Notes: generated by a model from the letters alone, not told the origin. 64,000 bases of DNA from Amborella trichopoda (GCF_000471905.2 NW_006498549.1:511338-575337), one strand, 5' to 3'; shown: positions 21,540 to 33,486, numbered from the stretch's first letter. Numbers and translations: made by a program.

Positions 21540-22090
21540 AGTCGACACTAGGCATTGCCAGCTGTAGTTGAAGGAAGAGAGAGAAAATGCAGTCAACGTT
21601 AGGCTTCATTGACTGTGTTATACATGACGAGGAGAGAGAAGATGCAGTTGGTGCTAGGCTTCATCAATTGTGCTTGAAGAAGAGAGAGAAAATGTAGTCG
21701 ACACTATGCTTTATCGACTGTGTCAGAAGAAGAGAGAGAAAATGCAGTCGGTGCTAGGCTTTGTCGACTCTGATAGAAAAGGAGAGAGAAATCCAATAAG
21801 CACTAGGCTTCGCCATATGCAAGAGAAGGAGAGAGAGAAATCCAGCTGCTGCTAAGCTTCGTCGACTGTAAGAGAAGGAGAGAGAAATCCAACAGGCGCT
21901 AGGCTTTACCGACTGGCTTCAGAAGAGAAGGAGAGAGAGAAATCCAGTCGGCGTTAGGCTTCGCCGAGTGACTTCATAAGAGAAGGAGAGAGAAATTCAG
22001 TTAGTGTTAGGCTTCACCAACTAGATTCAAAAGAGAAAGAGAGAGAGAAATCCAGCCGGCACTAGGCTACACCGATTGGCTTCAAAAGAG
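21540..22090. repeat. LTR minisatellite, dyad units
   Basis: About 10-11 units of around 50 bp with a core like the 4600-5290 array. Two neighbouring units form dyads with the same 12-nt loop: AGTCAA/TTGACT (21591-21614) and AGTCGA/TCGACT (21696-21719). They differ by a compensatory pair change. Confidence 0.9.
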
Positions 22091-22393
22091 AAGGAGATAG
22101 AGATGAGAAGCAGAGAGATAGAGATATGAATGATAAATAGGGGAGGAGATATGAATGATAAATAGGGGAGGAGAGAGAAAGAGATCGCGACGAGACATAG
22201 GGAAGGAGAGAGAAAGAGATAGAGATGAGACAGAGAGGAGGAGATAGAAAGTTACTTGCTCGAAGGATACTGACCCTCTTCTTCTCTCTCCTCTCTCTCT
22301 CTCCAAGACGTACCCAAGAACTTCAGTAAGAATGTAAATTTTATTGAATCAATGAGAAATGAACCGAAGGTCCTTACAATTTAGCTTTGCATG

Positions 22394-22403
22394 TTTATAT
22401 AAA
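22394..22403 (-). promoter_or_regulatory. TATA box of element A 5' LTR
   Basis: Minus strand TTTATATAAAC. The predicted start lies about 30 bp downstream, before the minisatellite, which would therefore be in the RNA leader. Confidence 0.7.
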
Positions 22404-24049
22404 GTTGGGCTAAAATGTGGGTGTACACCCAAAAACTAGGTAGAATTGAAGATAATTAGAATTTAATTGAATTTAAAGAAATTCTAAAAATTTGTGCAAA
22501 AGGACTGTTTTGCTCCGGCTTAACAATGTGTGAAATTCCAAAATAGTCATGTTACTGCCCGAGAACTTCGTGATCTTCCATGGCTGACTCGGGGTCGTTT
22601 TGATGCTTGTTTGATTGTTAGATTATTGTTTTCTTGTAGGGCTCGGCATGACGATCATTTTGATACCAACTTCTAGCCATGAAGCATGTTTTCGAGCCAT
22701 GATCATGAGACTTGAAATTTGCTTAAATCTTGGAAATTTTGGATTGTTAGTGCGCTCGTTCCTTAATGTTTTTTTGTGATTTCTTCATTGTTGTGCACCA
22801 AGCATGCCATCACAATCACGTTGCAACAAACATAGCTCGATTTCATGTCCGGATGAAGATTTTTTCATCTTGCAGTTTTGACCGGAATCTTTAAATCCGG
22901 TGGTTGGAATTTACAACAGCTTTGACGCCTTCACATGTGAAATCCAACCGCTCATCGTATGCGACGTTCAGATTAGAAATAGCAGATAATGCAATTGGTT
23001 TCGTGCCGATCGGGTATGAGAGTGTCGTGATATGGTTGCTCGAATGAGGCGTGCTGCTGTAGAATTTTCTGGAACTTCTTTCACGGATCAACGACTTTCA
23101 TTTTTTTTTTCTCCCTGCTAGGGCGACATCATGGGTGTACCACATATCGAATTGCTCATCTTGATGAGACGAACATGCTCACCAAATTTAGGAGCAATCC
23201 GACTTGGAATGAGTGAGATATAGGTCTCGAAAGTGACTTTCCGTGACTCTAAAAACAACCAGCTTTAATGGTGTTTTGATGGAGTGAGGCCACACATGAA
23301 TAGTGTGCGGAGTACCCCTTTTTAGTCTTTTACCCATAACGTTGTCTTGGAGTACCCGATTAAGCCAAAACTTGACCCGTAAGGGTTTTCGACTGTGTCG
23401 GATCTAATGGTGATGATCCCACAGTTGTTTAACGCACCAAAACTATGACTCTAGTTACAAGGTCTATTTCAGGGTGCTAGAGGCCGATTTCACTGAAATT
23501 GTTTCTTTGTGTTCAGTACCTTAGACATGTCAGGTCGCGATGAAACTTGGCAGGTGGTCTTTTGAAGTGCTGATGAAGATCTTTGACTAATTTAGGGGCC
23601 ATTCTGAGACTGTCTAGAATTTCCACTATTTTGTAGGCTTTATTGACTTGCTTCCTATCAAGTTGCTGAAAAATACGTTCAAACAGAGAGGATTTGACCA
23701 GACAAGGAGAGCAACACATTGACTAAGATGGAAGGTAATTAACCTGGCGTGGCAATAAAACGGGCTCGGTAACTTAGACAAATTCAATAGAATTACTACT
23801 AGATTACATTACCAATACTGACTAGCTAGACCCAATGGTTAGTCTGTCATTGCGATAAAGCGGGCACAGTAACTCTGACTGGCACCACAACTTACTGCTA
23901 AACAATAGAACTTCCATGGAAGGCTAATCTCGACTCCTTTTTAATCAAACGAAGGAATAACAGAAAAGATAGAGATCAGAGAGGAGAATAAGAAATAAGA
24001 TAAGAGAAGAAGAAGAGAATAGAAAGAATAAGAGAAAGAGAAGGAAGGG

Positions 24050-24470
24050 AGAGAGGACACAAACGATGCTAAGCATCACCAGCTGTGTTAGAAAAAGAGG
24101 AAAGAGAGGACATAAGCGGCACTGGGCATCGCACTCTATGTTAGGAAAAGAGGAGAGAGGACACGGGCAGTGTTGGGCATCACTGACTGTGTTAGGAGAA
24201 GAGGAGAGAGGGCACAAGCGATGCTAAGCATCGTTGGCTATGTTAGGAGAAGAGGAGAGAGAGGACACAAGCGGTGTTGGGCATCCCTGGTTATGTTAGG
24301 AGAAGAGGAGAGAGAAGATACAAGCGGCACTGAGCATCGCCAGCTGTGTTAGAAGAAGAGGAGAGAGAGGACACAAGCGACGTTGGGCATAACAAGTTGT
24401 GTTAGGGAAGAGAAGAGAGAGGATACAGGCGACGTTGGGCATTGTTGGCTGTGTTAGGAGAAGAGGAGAG
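24050..24470. repeat. LTR minisatellite, about 53-bp units
   Basis: Eight units of AGAGAGGACACAAGCGGYR followed by TTGGGCATCGCTGGCTGTGTTAGG variants. Core differs from arrays in the other LTRs though the GAGAGAGGA spacer is similar. GA-rich sequence continues to about 24600. Confidence 0.9.
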
Positions 24471-24768
24471 ATAAAAAAAGATAGAGACGAGAAGAAGAGA
24501 GAGAAAGAGAGATAAAGATGAGAAGAAGAGATAAAGAGCGATAGAGATGAGAAGAAGAGATAAAGAGCGATAGAGATGAGAAGAAGAGAGAGAAAGAGGG
24601 AAGCAGAGAGAAAACCACCTTAAAGAGGGGTATCGTCCCTTTTTTTTCTCTCCTCTCTCTCTCTCCAAGATGCACCCACTTACTAAACCAAAAATTGAAA
24701 CTCTATTGATTGATTGAAGAAATGAACCGAAGGCCCTTCTCGTTCTTTTTACAATTTAGCTTTGCATG

Positions 24769-24777
24769 TTTATATAG
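24769..24777 (-). promoter_or_regulatory. TATA box of LTR L2
   Basis: Minus strand CTATATAAACATGC. Confidence 0.65.
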
Positions 24778-26079
24778 AATTGGGCCCAAACATGGGTGGA
24801 CACAAAAAAACTACCTAAAATTGAAGATAATTACTATTTAATGGAATTAAAAGAAATTCTAAAAATGGGTGAAAGGATTGTTTTGCCCCTGCCTAACAAT
24901 AATTTGAATTTCAAAACAGTCCCTACTGCCCAAGAACTTGCGTGATCTTCCATGACAGATCCGGGGTTGTTCTAATTCCTGTTTGATCGAAAGATGATTA
25001 TTTTCTTGTAGGGCTCGGCATGACGATCGATTTGATACCAACTTTGAGCCATGAATCATGTTTGTAAGTCATGATCATGATACTTGAAATTTGCTTGAAG
25101 CTTGAAAACTTTGGATCGATTGTGTGCTCGTTTCTTGATTTTTTTTCTGTAGTTTCTTTGTTGAATAGCACTGAGCATGCCGTCACAATCACGTCGCAGT
25201 AAACGAAGCTCGATTACGTATCCGGATGAAGATTTTGTCATCTTGAATTTTTTATCAGAATCTTGAAATTCGACTGCCGAAATTTACAACAGCTTCGACG
25301 CCTTCTTGTGTGAAATCCAATTGTTCATCGTACACGAGGTTCGGACTAGAGATAGCCACAGCCCTTACGCACATAATGCAATTGGTTTTGTGTTGATCGG
25401 GTACGCGAGTGCCACGATTTGGCTGCTCTAGTGAGGCGTGCTGCTGCTGAATTTTCTGCAACTTTCTTCAAGGATCAGCAACTTCTCTATAGTTTTTATC
25501 CTTCTCAGGCATCATCACGAGGCATACCACCAATCGAAACGTCATCTCGATGAGACAAACGTGCTCACAAAATTTGAGAGGGATCCGACTTGGAACGAGT
25601 GAGATATGGGTCCCAAAAGTCACTACCCATGACTATGAAAATAGCTGTTTTAGTGTAGGGTGGCCACACGAGAATAGTGTGCGGTCTACCCCTTTTTGAT
25701 ATTTTACCCATAACTTTGTCCTGGAGTGCCCGATTAGCCGAAACTTCACCCATCGAGGTTTTCGATCGGGTCGAATCCATTGGCAGTGGTCTCACAACTG
25801 TTTGACACACAAAAAAAATATAGTTTTAGTTATAGAGTCCATTTCAAGGTGCTAGAGGCCAATTTTTCCAAAATTGTTTCTTTATGTTCACTGCCTTAGA
25901 CATATCTAATCGCGATAAACTTGATAGGCGTCCTTTTGGAGTGTTGATGAAGACCTTGACCAATTATGGGGTCATTCTGAGTCTGTCAAAATTTCCACTG
26001 CTTTTGTCAGGCTTTATTGACCTACTTCCTCTTTATTCCGCATCAAGGCCCAAGGTGTTGAAAAATGCGTTCAAACAGC

Positions 26080-26550
26080 CGACTGTCACAGGAAGAAGGA
26101 AAGAGAGAAAGAACAGGTGGCGATAGGTTTATGCCAATTGTGACAGAAAAGAGAAGAGAGAGGTGCCTCCATTGGTTATGACAGAAAAGAGAGGAGAGAG
26201 AAGGAACACAGGTGACGATGTGCCTCCACCATTTGTGACAGAGTAAGAAAGGAGGAGAGAGAAGGAACACAGGTGGCGATGTGCCTCCGCTATCTGTGAT
26301 AGAGTAAGAAGAGAGGGGAGAGAAAGAACACAAGTGGCGATGTGCCTCCGCCGTCTGTGACAGAGTAAGAAGAGAGGAGAGAAAAGAAACACAGGTGGTG
26401 ATGTGCCTCCGTCATCTGTGACAGAGTAAGAAGAGAGGGGAGAGAAGGAACACAGGTAGCAATGTGCCTCCACCGTTTGTGATAGAGTAAGAAGAGAGGA
26501 GAGGACACAGGCGGCAATGGGGCTCCTCCAGCTGTGACAGAAGAGAGAAG
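26080..26550. repeat. LTR minisatellite, about 60-bp units
   Basis: Around eight units of ACACAGGTGGCGATGTGCCT then CCGCCGTCTGTGACAGAGTAAG and a GAGAGGAGAGA spacer. GA-rich low-complexity DNA follows at 26620-26870. The repetitive reading frames on both strands here come from the repeat. Confidence 0.9.
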
Positions 26551-26985
26551 AGGGAACTTTGATTTTGTTCATTTCTCAGGAACAGGAAGACGTCGTAGCA
26601 AACGATGGGTCTGCCATACATGAATGGAGAAAGGAGAGAAGTGCAGGGAAAGAGAAAAGTAATAAACTAGAGGAGGAAGAGAGGGAAAGAGATGAAGATG
26701 AAAGCATGAAAGAGAAGGGAGAGATGAGAGAGAACAAAGGAGAGAGAAAGAGAGAGATACGAAAGAGAAAGAAGAGAGAGAAAGAGAGATAAATATTAGG
26801 GAGAAAAGAAGAGAGAAAGAGAGAAAGAGAGAGAGAGATAAGAGAGAAAAGAGGAGGAAAGAGAGCTATTTTCTTCTCTCTCCTCTCTCTCTCCAAGATG
26901 CACCCACGAACTTAAGCAAGAATTTAAGATTTATTAATCTATGTGTAAAACGAACGAAGACACCTTCACAATTAGGTTTTGCATG

Positions 26986-26995
26986 TTTATATATA
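26986..26995 (-). promoter_or_regulatory. TATA box of LTR L3
   Basis: Minus strand ATATATAAACATGC, same context as the other LTRs. Confidence 0.65.
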
Positions 26996-28302
26996 ATTGG
27001 GCTCAAATATGAGTAGATGTCTAAAAACTACCTAAATTGATGATAATTACAGTTATTCTGAATTAAAGAAAGTTAAGAAAATAGCGTGCAAAATGAGTGT
27101 TTTGCCCCTGCCTAACAATTCATGAAATTCCAAAACCATCTCTGTTGTTGCCCTAGAACTTGAGTGATCTTCCATGAATGATCCGGAGTTTCTCCTATGT
27201 CTGTCGAAAGATGATTTTACTTGTAGGGCTTAGCATTGCAATCGATTTGATACCAATTTCGAGCCATGGATCATGTTTTTAAGCTACGATCATGAGACTT
27301 GAAATTTCGATGAATCTTGAAAAGTTCGGATTGATAGTGTGCTCTTTCCTTGATGTTTTTCTGTGATTTCTTCATCATATGCACTGAGCATGTCGTCATG
27401 ATCGCGTGGCAACAAACGGGACGCGATTTGAAGCCCGAACGAAGATTTCACAACTTTTGGGTTTTAGTCGGAATCTTAAAATTCGACGGGTCGAAATTAC
27501 AATCAATTTGTCGCCTTCGTGTGAAAAAATTAACCATTCATCATGTACGAGGTTTGGACCATTGGTAGCCTTGGACCTTACGCACACAATGGAATTGGTC
27601 TCGTGTCGATCCAATGTGCGAGCGTCGTGATTTAGCCGCTCAAGCGAGACGTGTCGCTACTGATTTTTCTGTAACTTCTTCACGATTCAGCAATTTTTAT
27701 CTAATGTTTCTCCCCGGTTGGGCATCGTCACGGCGCATACCATATATCAAAATGCTCGTCTAGACGAGACGAACACGCTAAAAAAATTTGAGGACGATCT
27801 GACTCGGGGGGAGTGAGATATGGTTTCCGAAATCCAATACCCGTGATTGTGAAAACAACCACCTTTAATGCTGCTTTAGTGAAGGGTAACCACATGGGAA
27901 TAGTGTGCGAGTCCTCCTGTTTTAATATTTTACCCATAACTGTGCCTTGAAGTACCTGATTAAGTCAAAACTTGATCGGTAGGGGTCTTCGATCATGCCG
28001 GATCCAATAGCAGTGGTCCCACAGCTGTTTGATGCACCAAAAATATAGTTCCAGTTGTAAGGGGCCGTTTCAAGGTGCTAGAGGCTAATTTTTTGAAACT
28101 GTTTCTTTATGTTCACTGCCTTAGACATGTTGGAGTGTGATAAAACTTGGCAGATGGCCTTTTGGAGTGCTTACGAAGATCTTCGCCAATTCCGGGGCAA
28201 TTATGAGATTATCGAGAATTCCACTGTTATGTCAGGCTTTATTGACCGGCTTCCACTTTATTCTGCATCAGGGACTATGGCGCTGAAAGAGGTGTTCAAA
28301 CA

Positions 28303-28720
28303 GCCACATCTTGCTACAGCCCAGCACCTAGTTCGATATTTGAAGTTCTCTCTAGGTCAAGGTTTACTCATACCTTATGACAGTGCTTTCCAACTACGAG
28401 TTTTTTGTGACTCTGACTAGGTAAGCTGTTCTGATGTGTCATCCCACCACTGACTATTTTTCTATGTTAGAAAACTCTTCGTTATCCTGGAAGATGAAGA
28501 AACAACACATGATGTCTCGCTCCTTTGCTGAGGCAGAATACCGTGCCATGGCATCTACATGTTGTGAAATTACATAGCTTCATTTTTTTCTTCGTGACTT
28601 AGGTGTCCATCATTCAAAACCAGCCATCTTGTTTTGTGACAACCTGAAATAGATTGTCATTTCATCAGAAACAAGATTTAATACGGCATTATATGAACAT
28701 CCTATGTTCCAACCACCCAT
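28303..28720 (+). pseudogene. Ty1/copia RNase H fragment
   Basis: The first frame encodes ATAQHLVRYLKFSLGQGLL and VFCDSD (28303-28418), the usual A.H.LRYL...GQG and CDADW block. After a frame change the second reads LSWKMKKQHMMSRSFAEAEY, RAMASTCCEI, LRDLGV and LFCDN (28490-28650) with two stops. These are the copia RNase H motifs, including SAEAEYR and CDN. It is cut at 28302 by an LTR terminus. Dead fragment, no LTRs of its own seen. Confidence 0.9.
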
Positions 28721-29458
28721 AAGACGCGAATTGCAACGGTTAACCAGATATGGGCCCAGAAGCGTTCAATCGACCTAACCAATAAACCGGCCGGTTCAAA
28801 TGTTATAACCAGGGAAGTTCCAGGAGGTCAAAAAAATGTTAAAAAAATATATATGCAAAAAAAATCTAACAAAATATAAAGAGTATATTTAAATAATGAT
28901 TAAACAAAGCACATCCAAATGAAGTTGAAAATTAATGAAAATTTTGATTTTAAAGAATCGATTTGAGTCGAAGGGTATTTTTGAAGTTTTTTAAAAAATG
29001 ATAATATAAAAAATAAGTATTAATGGCCAAAACAAATTACAATCTTTGCCATAATAATGAAAACATTTAAAATTCATTACAAACAAATTCACTTATTTTT
29101 TGGAATTGTATATAGTTTTTTTAAAATTATTTTCAAAAAATAACCGTTCAGTCACCAAAATCGACTGAAACCAAAAACCGACCAATGGCCGGTTTCAATC
29201 TAACCGGGCACCCGACTTTTCCTTCAAGCTTAAAGCACATACGAATACGCACGCACTAACCAAGCTATGGTGCAGGTTTAGGTTTTGGCTCAAAAGCAAA
29301 GCTTTGATAGTCGAAACTTTTTCCACCATACTTATGCGTCTACACCAACCATTCACCACAGTTTAATAAGAAGTTGTGTTCAAAACCGTATTTAAGTCCT
29401 CAAAAGTCTTGTACTTAATGAAACTGTTTATATTAAACCGAGGCTCTAAACAATTAAA
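28721..29458. other. AT-rich spacer with CCGGCCGGTT-type sequences
   Basis: No gene. ATAAACCGGCCGGTTCAAAT at 28783 and ACCGACCAATGGCCGGTTTC at 29186 lie in partly inverted relation either side of an AT-rich core, which may be a decayed DNA transposon. I cannot define its ends. Confidence 0.35.
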
Positions 29459-29723
29459 GTAGAGCGCACCTCAAAAATTTTACTAGAAGAGGTTGTTTTG
29501 ATGCTCAAATATGGATTTCAAGTTTTGAAAATAGTGCATCTTGTAATACATTTTTGAACAGTCAATTTTCAAGATTTTCAAGTTTTCATAGACCTGCTCA
29601 ATCTACACTTTTTTATTAGCTTTGAATTTTATAATTAAAGATAAAATTATATTTTAAACCTATCACAAAAGATTTATAGTATTGAAAGCAAATTTCTCGA
29701 CACTATTTGAAGGTGGGCTCTAC
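29459..29723. mobile_element. MITE-like inverted-repeat element 1
   Basis: About 265 bp. Left end GTAGAGCGCACCTCAAA; right end, reverse-complemented, GTAGAGCCCACCTTCAAA. No coding capacity. Its interior (GAAAATAGTGCATCTTG, TTTTCAAGATTTTCA) recurs inverted in element 2. The family is not identified and no clear target duplication is visible. Confidence 0.6.
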
Positions 29724-29810
29724 TTTTTTTATTGTTTTGAGCCTTGGCTCTATACAAACCTCACCCTTTACTTAAAGGGTGCAGTTGGCATATGGATGCA
29801 TCCGTAGCTG

Positions 29811-30136
29811 TAGAGGTAAGGTGCACCTTCAAATTTTATCATGGTATATAATTTTGATTTAAAATGCTGTTAGTGTTATCTTAAAATCTATTTTTATATC
29901 TAATTATAAAATTTTAAATTTCAAAAATGTTTAAAATCAAGTAGATCTATAAACATATGAAAATCTTGAAAATGGACGGTGTCGATAATATGTTGTAAAA
30001 TGCACTATTTTCTGAGACTTAAAATCTTTTTATTTTTTATGGTCATACATCTCGATGTCGAGGTGATCAATCAAATGGTTTTTCATGATCAAAACTACAT
30101 TTTTCGATGGACTTTTGAGGTGCATCCGTAGCTCTA
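29811..30136. mobile_element. MITE-like inverted-repeat element 2
   Basis: About 326 bp. Left end TAGAGGTAAGGTGCACC; right end, reverse-complemented, TAGAGCTACGGATGCACC. Related to element 1 in opposite orientation, 87 bp away. A 27-bp direct repeat containing AGCTCTATATTATAA follows at 30130 and 30157. Confidence 0.6.
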
Positions 30137-31243
30137 TATTATAAAGTTGTAAATAGCTCTATATTATAAGGTTCGCGCAATACAAATTTCAATCTTGAAA
30201 CATAGTTATAGTATTTTACAACATAACAATATACAGTTGTGTAAAATTCTGCATTATAAAATAGGCAAGTGGACAGCTCTTACATAAACACTAATGTAAA
30301 CACTATTATTCCACCGATCAAACGGACTTTAAGTGCCTCCCATAACCTTTTTAAGAACCCCTCTTGTTCTTTGAGTCCGCGAACATGTAACCTACCCTTC
30401 TTCAATTGACATAGGGTGCACGTTTCACCATTTTCTGAGCTTTCAGGTGGGGTATCTCTTAATAAAAAAACCGTAACCCCAACTATAAAAGATATGCCCA
30501 TGACACTTTTCTCTCATTGAAACTAGCCTCAAAATGGAACTTGAATTTGGCATAAATTTTTTTGTCGTGTAGGGTTACAAGCCCATGATTGAGAAAGTTA
30601 CTTTCTAGACTACGTTACAGGTAAAAAAAAAAAGAAGAAGATTGTGCAAACTCATATAAACACCCATATCTCCCAAAATATTAATAGTTTCTCCGTTAGT
30701 TTTGGTTTATATAAGACTAGGCGCAATTCCACAAAAGAAAATTAAAGTTCCGTTTTGAGTCCAATATACCCTTAGAATTGTACCAAAGTTAGCCAAAACC
30801 TATTCTAATACCTTCAAATAGTCACTTTAGACACCTATGAGCCTTATGAATCTCTGAAAACTGATCCAAGCACCAATACTGACACATAGAAACCTAAAAC
30901 CAAGACCCTAAAGCTTTATCCTTTTACACCCCTCAAAAGTTACTCAAATTTGACCATATTTGATTTCAAATTATAGAGGAGGTCGTAATATTTGTAATGG
31001 TCTACAAATCGCCTGAATCTGACTTAAGTTTAGAAAGTTATGGCCTAGGGAAAATTATTCAGAAAAATAACATTTTAGTCCTTACGCAGCCCGCGTAAAA
31101 CGTGTCCTAAGCCTATTTTGACTAGATTTTGGGTCGATTGCGTCCAAAATATTTTGGGAAAAATTTAAAAATTGGCATATATCTAATGAAATTAGAACTA
31201 GGTGATTAGGTCAATTATTTTCAAGCCTAACCCTAGCTTAAGC
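30137..31243. other. AT-rich unassigned DNA, possibly LTR U3
   Basis: No supported gene. A 73-codon minus-strand frame at 30501-30280 has no recognisable motif. Phrases such as AAAGTTATGGCCTAGGGAAA at 31036 and the TATA box that follows suggest the U3 of an unrelated LTR retrotransposon. Confidence 0.35.
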
Positions 31244-31253
31244 CTATAAATAC
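31244..31253 (+). promoter_or_regulatory. Possible LTR TATA box
   Basis: CTATAAATAC after AAGCCTATAAATACCCTCTC, the form often seen at LTR promoters. No matching second LTR is in the window. Confidence 0.4.
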
Positions 31254-31254
31254 C

Positions 31255-31520
31255 CTCTCAAATTGCCTAGAAAAATACCAAAAATAACTGAAACTCACTA
31301 GAAAACTCCTTAGGAAAATCCCAAATAATAGAAAATTCCTAAAACATTTCAGATAATTGGGAAAACCCCCTAGAAAATTAGAAAACTCTAGAAAATAAGG
31401 AAAATCTATAAACTCAGGAAGTTCTAAAAATACATAGGAAAATAGAAAAATTAAAAAACCCCTAGAAAATTAGGGAAGATCTTTAGAAAATTTGGAAAAA
31501 TCCCTATAAAGTTGTAGGCT
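31255..31520. repeat. CTAGAAAAT-rich degenerate repeat
   Basis: About 20 irregular copies of CTAGAAAAT and CTAGGAAAA downstream of the TATA-like site. 31521-31910 shows nothing further that I can name. Confidence 0.7.
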
Positions 31521-32299
31521 AGAAGCCCTAAGACAAATCCTTTTTTCAAAATATCTTCAAAATCAAGATCAAATCCTAGGAACCAGTTCTCGTAGATCCA
31601 AAACTTTAGAGCCATGCTTTAAGAAAGCTAGAGAAAGCATTGAAAGATGTAAATCAATCGGCGGTCCTGATATGGGCCCCAACTATGGGTCTTCCTGGTA
31701 TGTGTTTTTTTTCCTCTCTTTTTTTATTAATTTTTATTCTTTTGTTTTATTATATTTTTATATATATATGTTAATTTTCTTTGACTTAGTAACTAGAAGC
31801 TTTTTAAGCTCTTATGTATGGATTTAGAGCTGGCACTGCTATAGACTCAGAAGAGAACCATATATTTATAGATTTACGATGCTTCTGAGCATATAATTTG
31901 AGTGACCCTATGGTTAGGTTCCTCGATCTCGCCCTCCAGATTTAGATGATCTGGTGGCACGTCTCGAGATTTTAGGGAACCCGAGACTTGAGATCGCACT
32001 CTCAGGAACCTGCTCAAGAACAAGGGTAGATATACCAACCGATGAGATGGGAATTTAAGGTGGGTTCGAGACTTACTCGAGCTGACTCTCGTGGGCGCCC
32101 TCTTAGATCACAATGAAAAGCCCCCTAGCTGCTTCAGCTGGTTCGGAATTGCCTCCATTGACTTGCAATAACCTTATTTTCTGCGCAACATTATCATGGT
32201 TAACTTGCAAGACAAGTGAGCTGAACGACCCACCCTTGTCTTAGGGCAATGCACGTTCATAAGTAAGGGTGATGAAGTGGAAAGTTTGAATAAAGGTAG

Positions 32300-33230
32300 A
32301 GAAGAGAACTTGATAAGGGGACAAGACTAGCATGATAGCTGGACCAGTAACCGACTCGAAGTCGTAGCAAGACGCGCATGGTACTCAAGACCAACACAAC
32401 CACAATACTATTCAAAATCAAGGCCGATATGACTGTCCTAATCTGATGTGGCAGCAAGACGAGCATGGTACTTAGGACCAACATGACGGCAATGCTGCTC
32501 GACAGCCAGACCGCTATGGACGTGCTAGACTGAGTCTACCCACAGTCAAGTGAGAATAAAATGAAGAGAAGGCAAGGAACGGCGAAGAGATGAGGTCTCG
32601 ATGATGCTAGATTTCGCCACCCACAACCATGGAGTAGTAGTGTCACGGCCCTTGGACGGCGCTAGACACTACTGCTCACGGCTGGAGGGTGAGTAGTGAA
32701 CTATAGGCAGCGGTAGGCATTGCCGTTGGCAACAGTGAAGGCAGCACACCCCTTCGTGGGTGGTGATAGCTGTTTGTGAAGCGCATGGCGATAGCCACTT
32801 ATGACGCGCACGACAATAGTTCCTTCTGAGGCATACATCGATAGATGTGGGACGTAAGAGAAACCTATGGATAGTGATATGCATCGAGCGCACGAAAGGA
32901 GCTTGCGGACGGCGATAGGTGTTGTCACGACCCTTCGCGGGTGGAGATACGTTGTGATAGGCATGTAATAGGGGAAGACCCCTACGGGAGACAATAAGCT
33001 TCGTCGTTTGTACTCCTCACTAAGACGTTGAGGACACATCTATGGACAATGATGAGCAGCACCATCTGTGAGCCTTACTGAGAGATATAGATGAACGAAA
33101 AGAAGGGGTAAGAAGCTTGCACATGGCTCTGCCATCATCATGTGCGACCTGTGAAACCACAGGAGGGGGTAAAAGAAAAGAAAAAGGCATGCACGGCACT
33201 GCCACTACCGTGCATGGCCTCTGAGAGAAG
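32300..33230. repeat. LTR minisatellite with GGCGATAGGC core
   Basis: Irregular units such as GTGAAGCGCATGGCGATAGC and GGCGATAGGTGTTGTCACG. The same core occurs in element C's LTR (58200-58720) and in its internal array (62930-63170), so this fragment belongs to the same subfamily as C. Confidence 0.8.
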
Positions 33231-33477
33231 CTCAAATGAAGAAGAATAAGAAAGAGAAGAAGATAGAGAAGAAGAAAGGGAGGAGGAAAATAAAAGGAGA
33301 GAGAGAAAGAATTACCTTGAGCCTAAGGGTACTAACCCAAAAGTTTCTCTCTCCTTCTCCTCTCTCCAAATGTGACTCAGTAGCAAGAAGAAATAGAGAT
33401 TTTATTAAGCAAAAGTTCATTTGACCAAGGGTTCTCTCTCTAGGGTTTTAGTCTTTTGAGAATAATGATAGTATGTG

Positions 33478-33486
33478 ATATATATA
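33478..33486 (-). promoter_or_regulatory. TATA box of the LTR fragment
   Basis: Minus strand CTATATATATCAC. Confidence 0.6.

Larger units (their letters stand above)
4294..23685 (-). mobile_element. Element A: pol-less Tat-lineage Ty3/gypsy retrotransposon with antisense PMD gene
   Basis: About 19.4 kb. Reading on the minus strand: 5' LTR 23685-20725, PBS 20721-20703, decayed gag and pre-protease linker 20640-16068, antisense PMD gene on the plus strand 12050-15521, repeat blocks 12010-7960, small basic reading frame 7775-7470, 3' LTR 6879-4294. No protease, RT, RNase H or integrase sequence was found, so it depends on another element for reverse transcription. Very large size, repeat-rich 3' UTR and an antisense ORF before the 3' LTR are known traits of Tat elements. 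The two LTRs are visibly diverged, so the insertion is old. The 3' LTR is truncated at its left end, so target-site duplication cannot be tested. Confidence 0.8.
20725..23685 (-). repeat. 5' LTR of element A, complete
   Basis: 2,961 bp. Minus strand starts TGTTTGAACGTATTTTTCAG and ends GAGGCACCTAACTA, next to the PBS. TATA box at 22403-22394, minisatellite at 21540-22090. The usual terminal CA is TA in this copy; other copies end AACCA. Confidence 0.9.
23686..26077 (-). repeat. Tat LTR copy L2, abutting element A, 3' end missing
   Basis: Begins with no spacer after element A's LTR terminus, inside U5 (GAGAGGATTTGACCAGAC, equivalent to about 1000 in the first LTR). It ends at 26077 with an intact LTR start (CTGTTTGAACGCATTTTTCA on the minus strand). 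TATA at 24769-24777; array at 24050-24470. Confidence 0.85.
26078..28302 (-). repeat. Tat LTR copy L3, truncated inside its minisatellite
   Basis: Starts directly after the L2 terminus in the middle of an array unit (CCGACTGTCACAGGAAG) and ends at 28302 with the LTR start (TGTTTGAACACCTCTTTCAG on the minus strand). TATA near 26986. Confidence 0.85.

Noticed and set aside
30280..30501. 73-codon minus-strand frame with CTLCQLKKG
   Set aside because: Too short, a lone CxxC, and no supporting context or homologous copy in the window.
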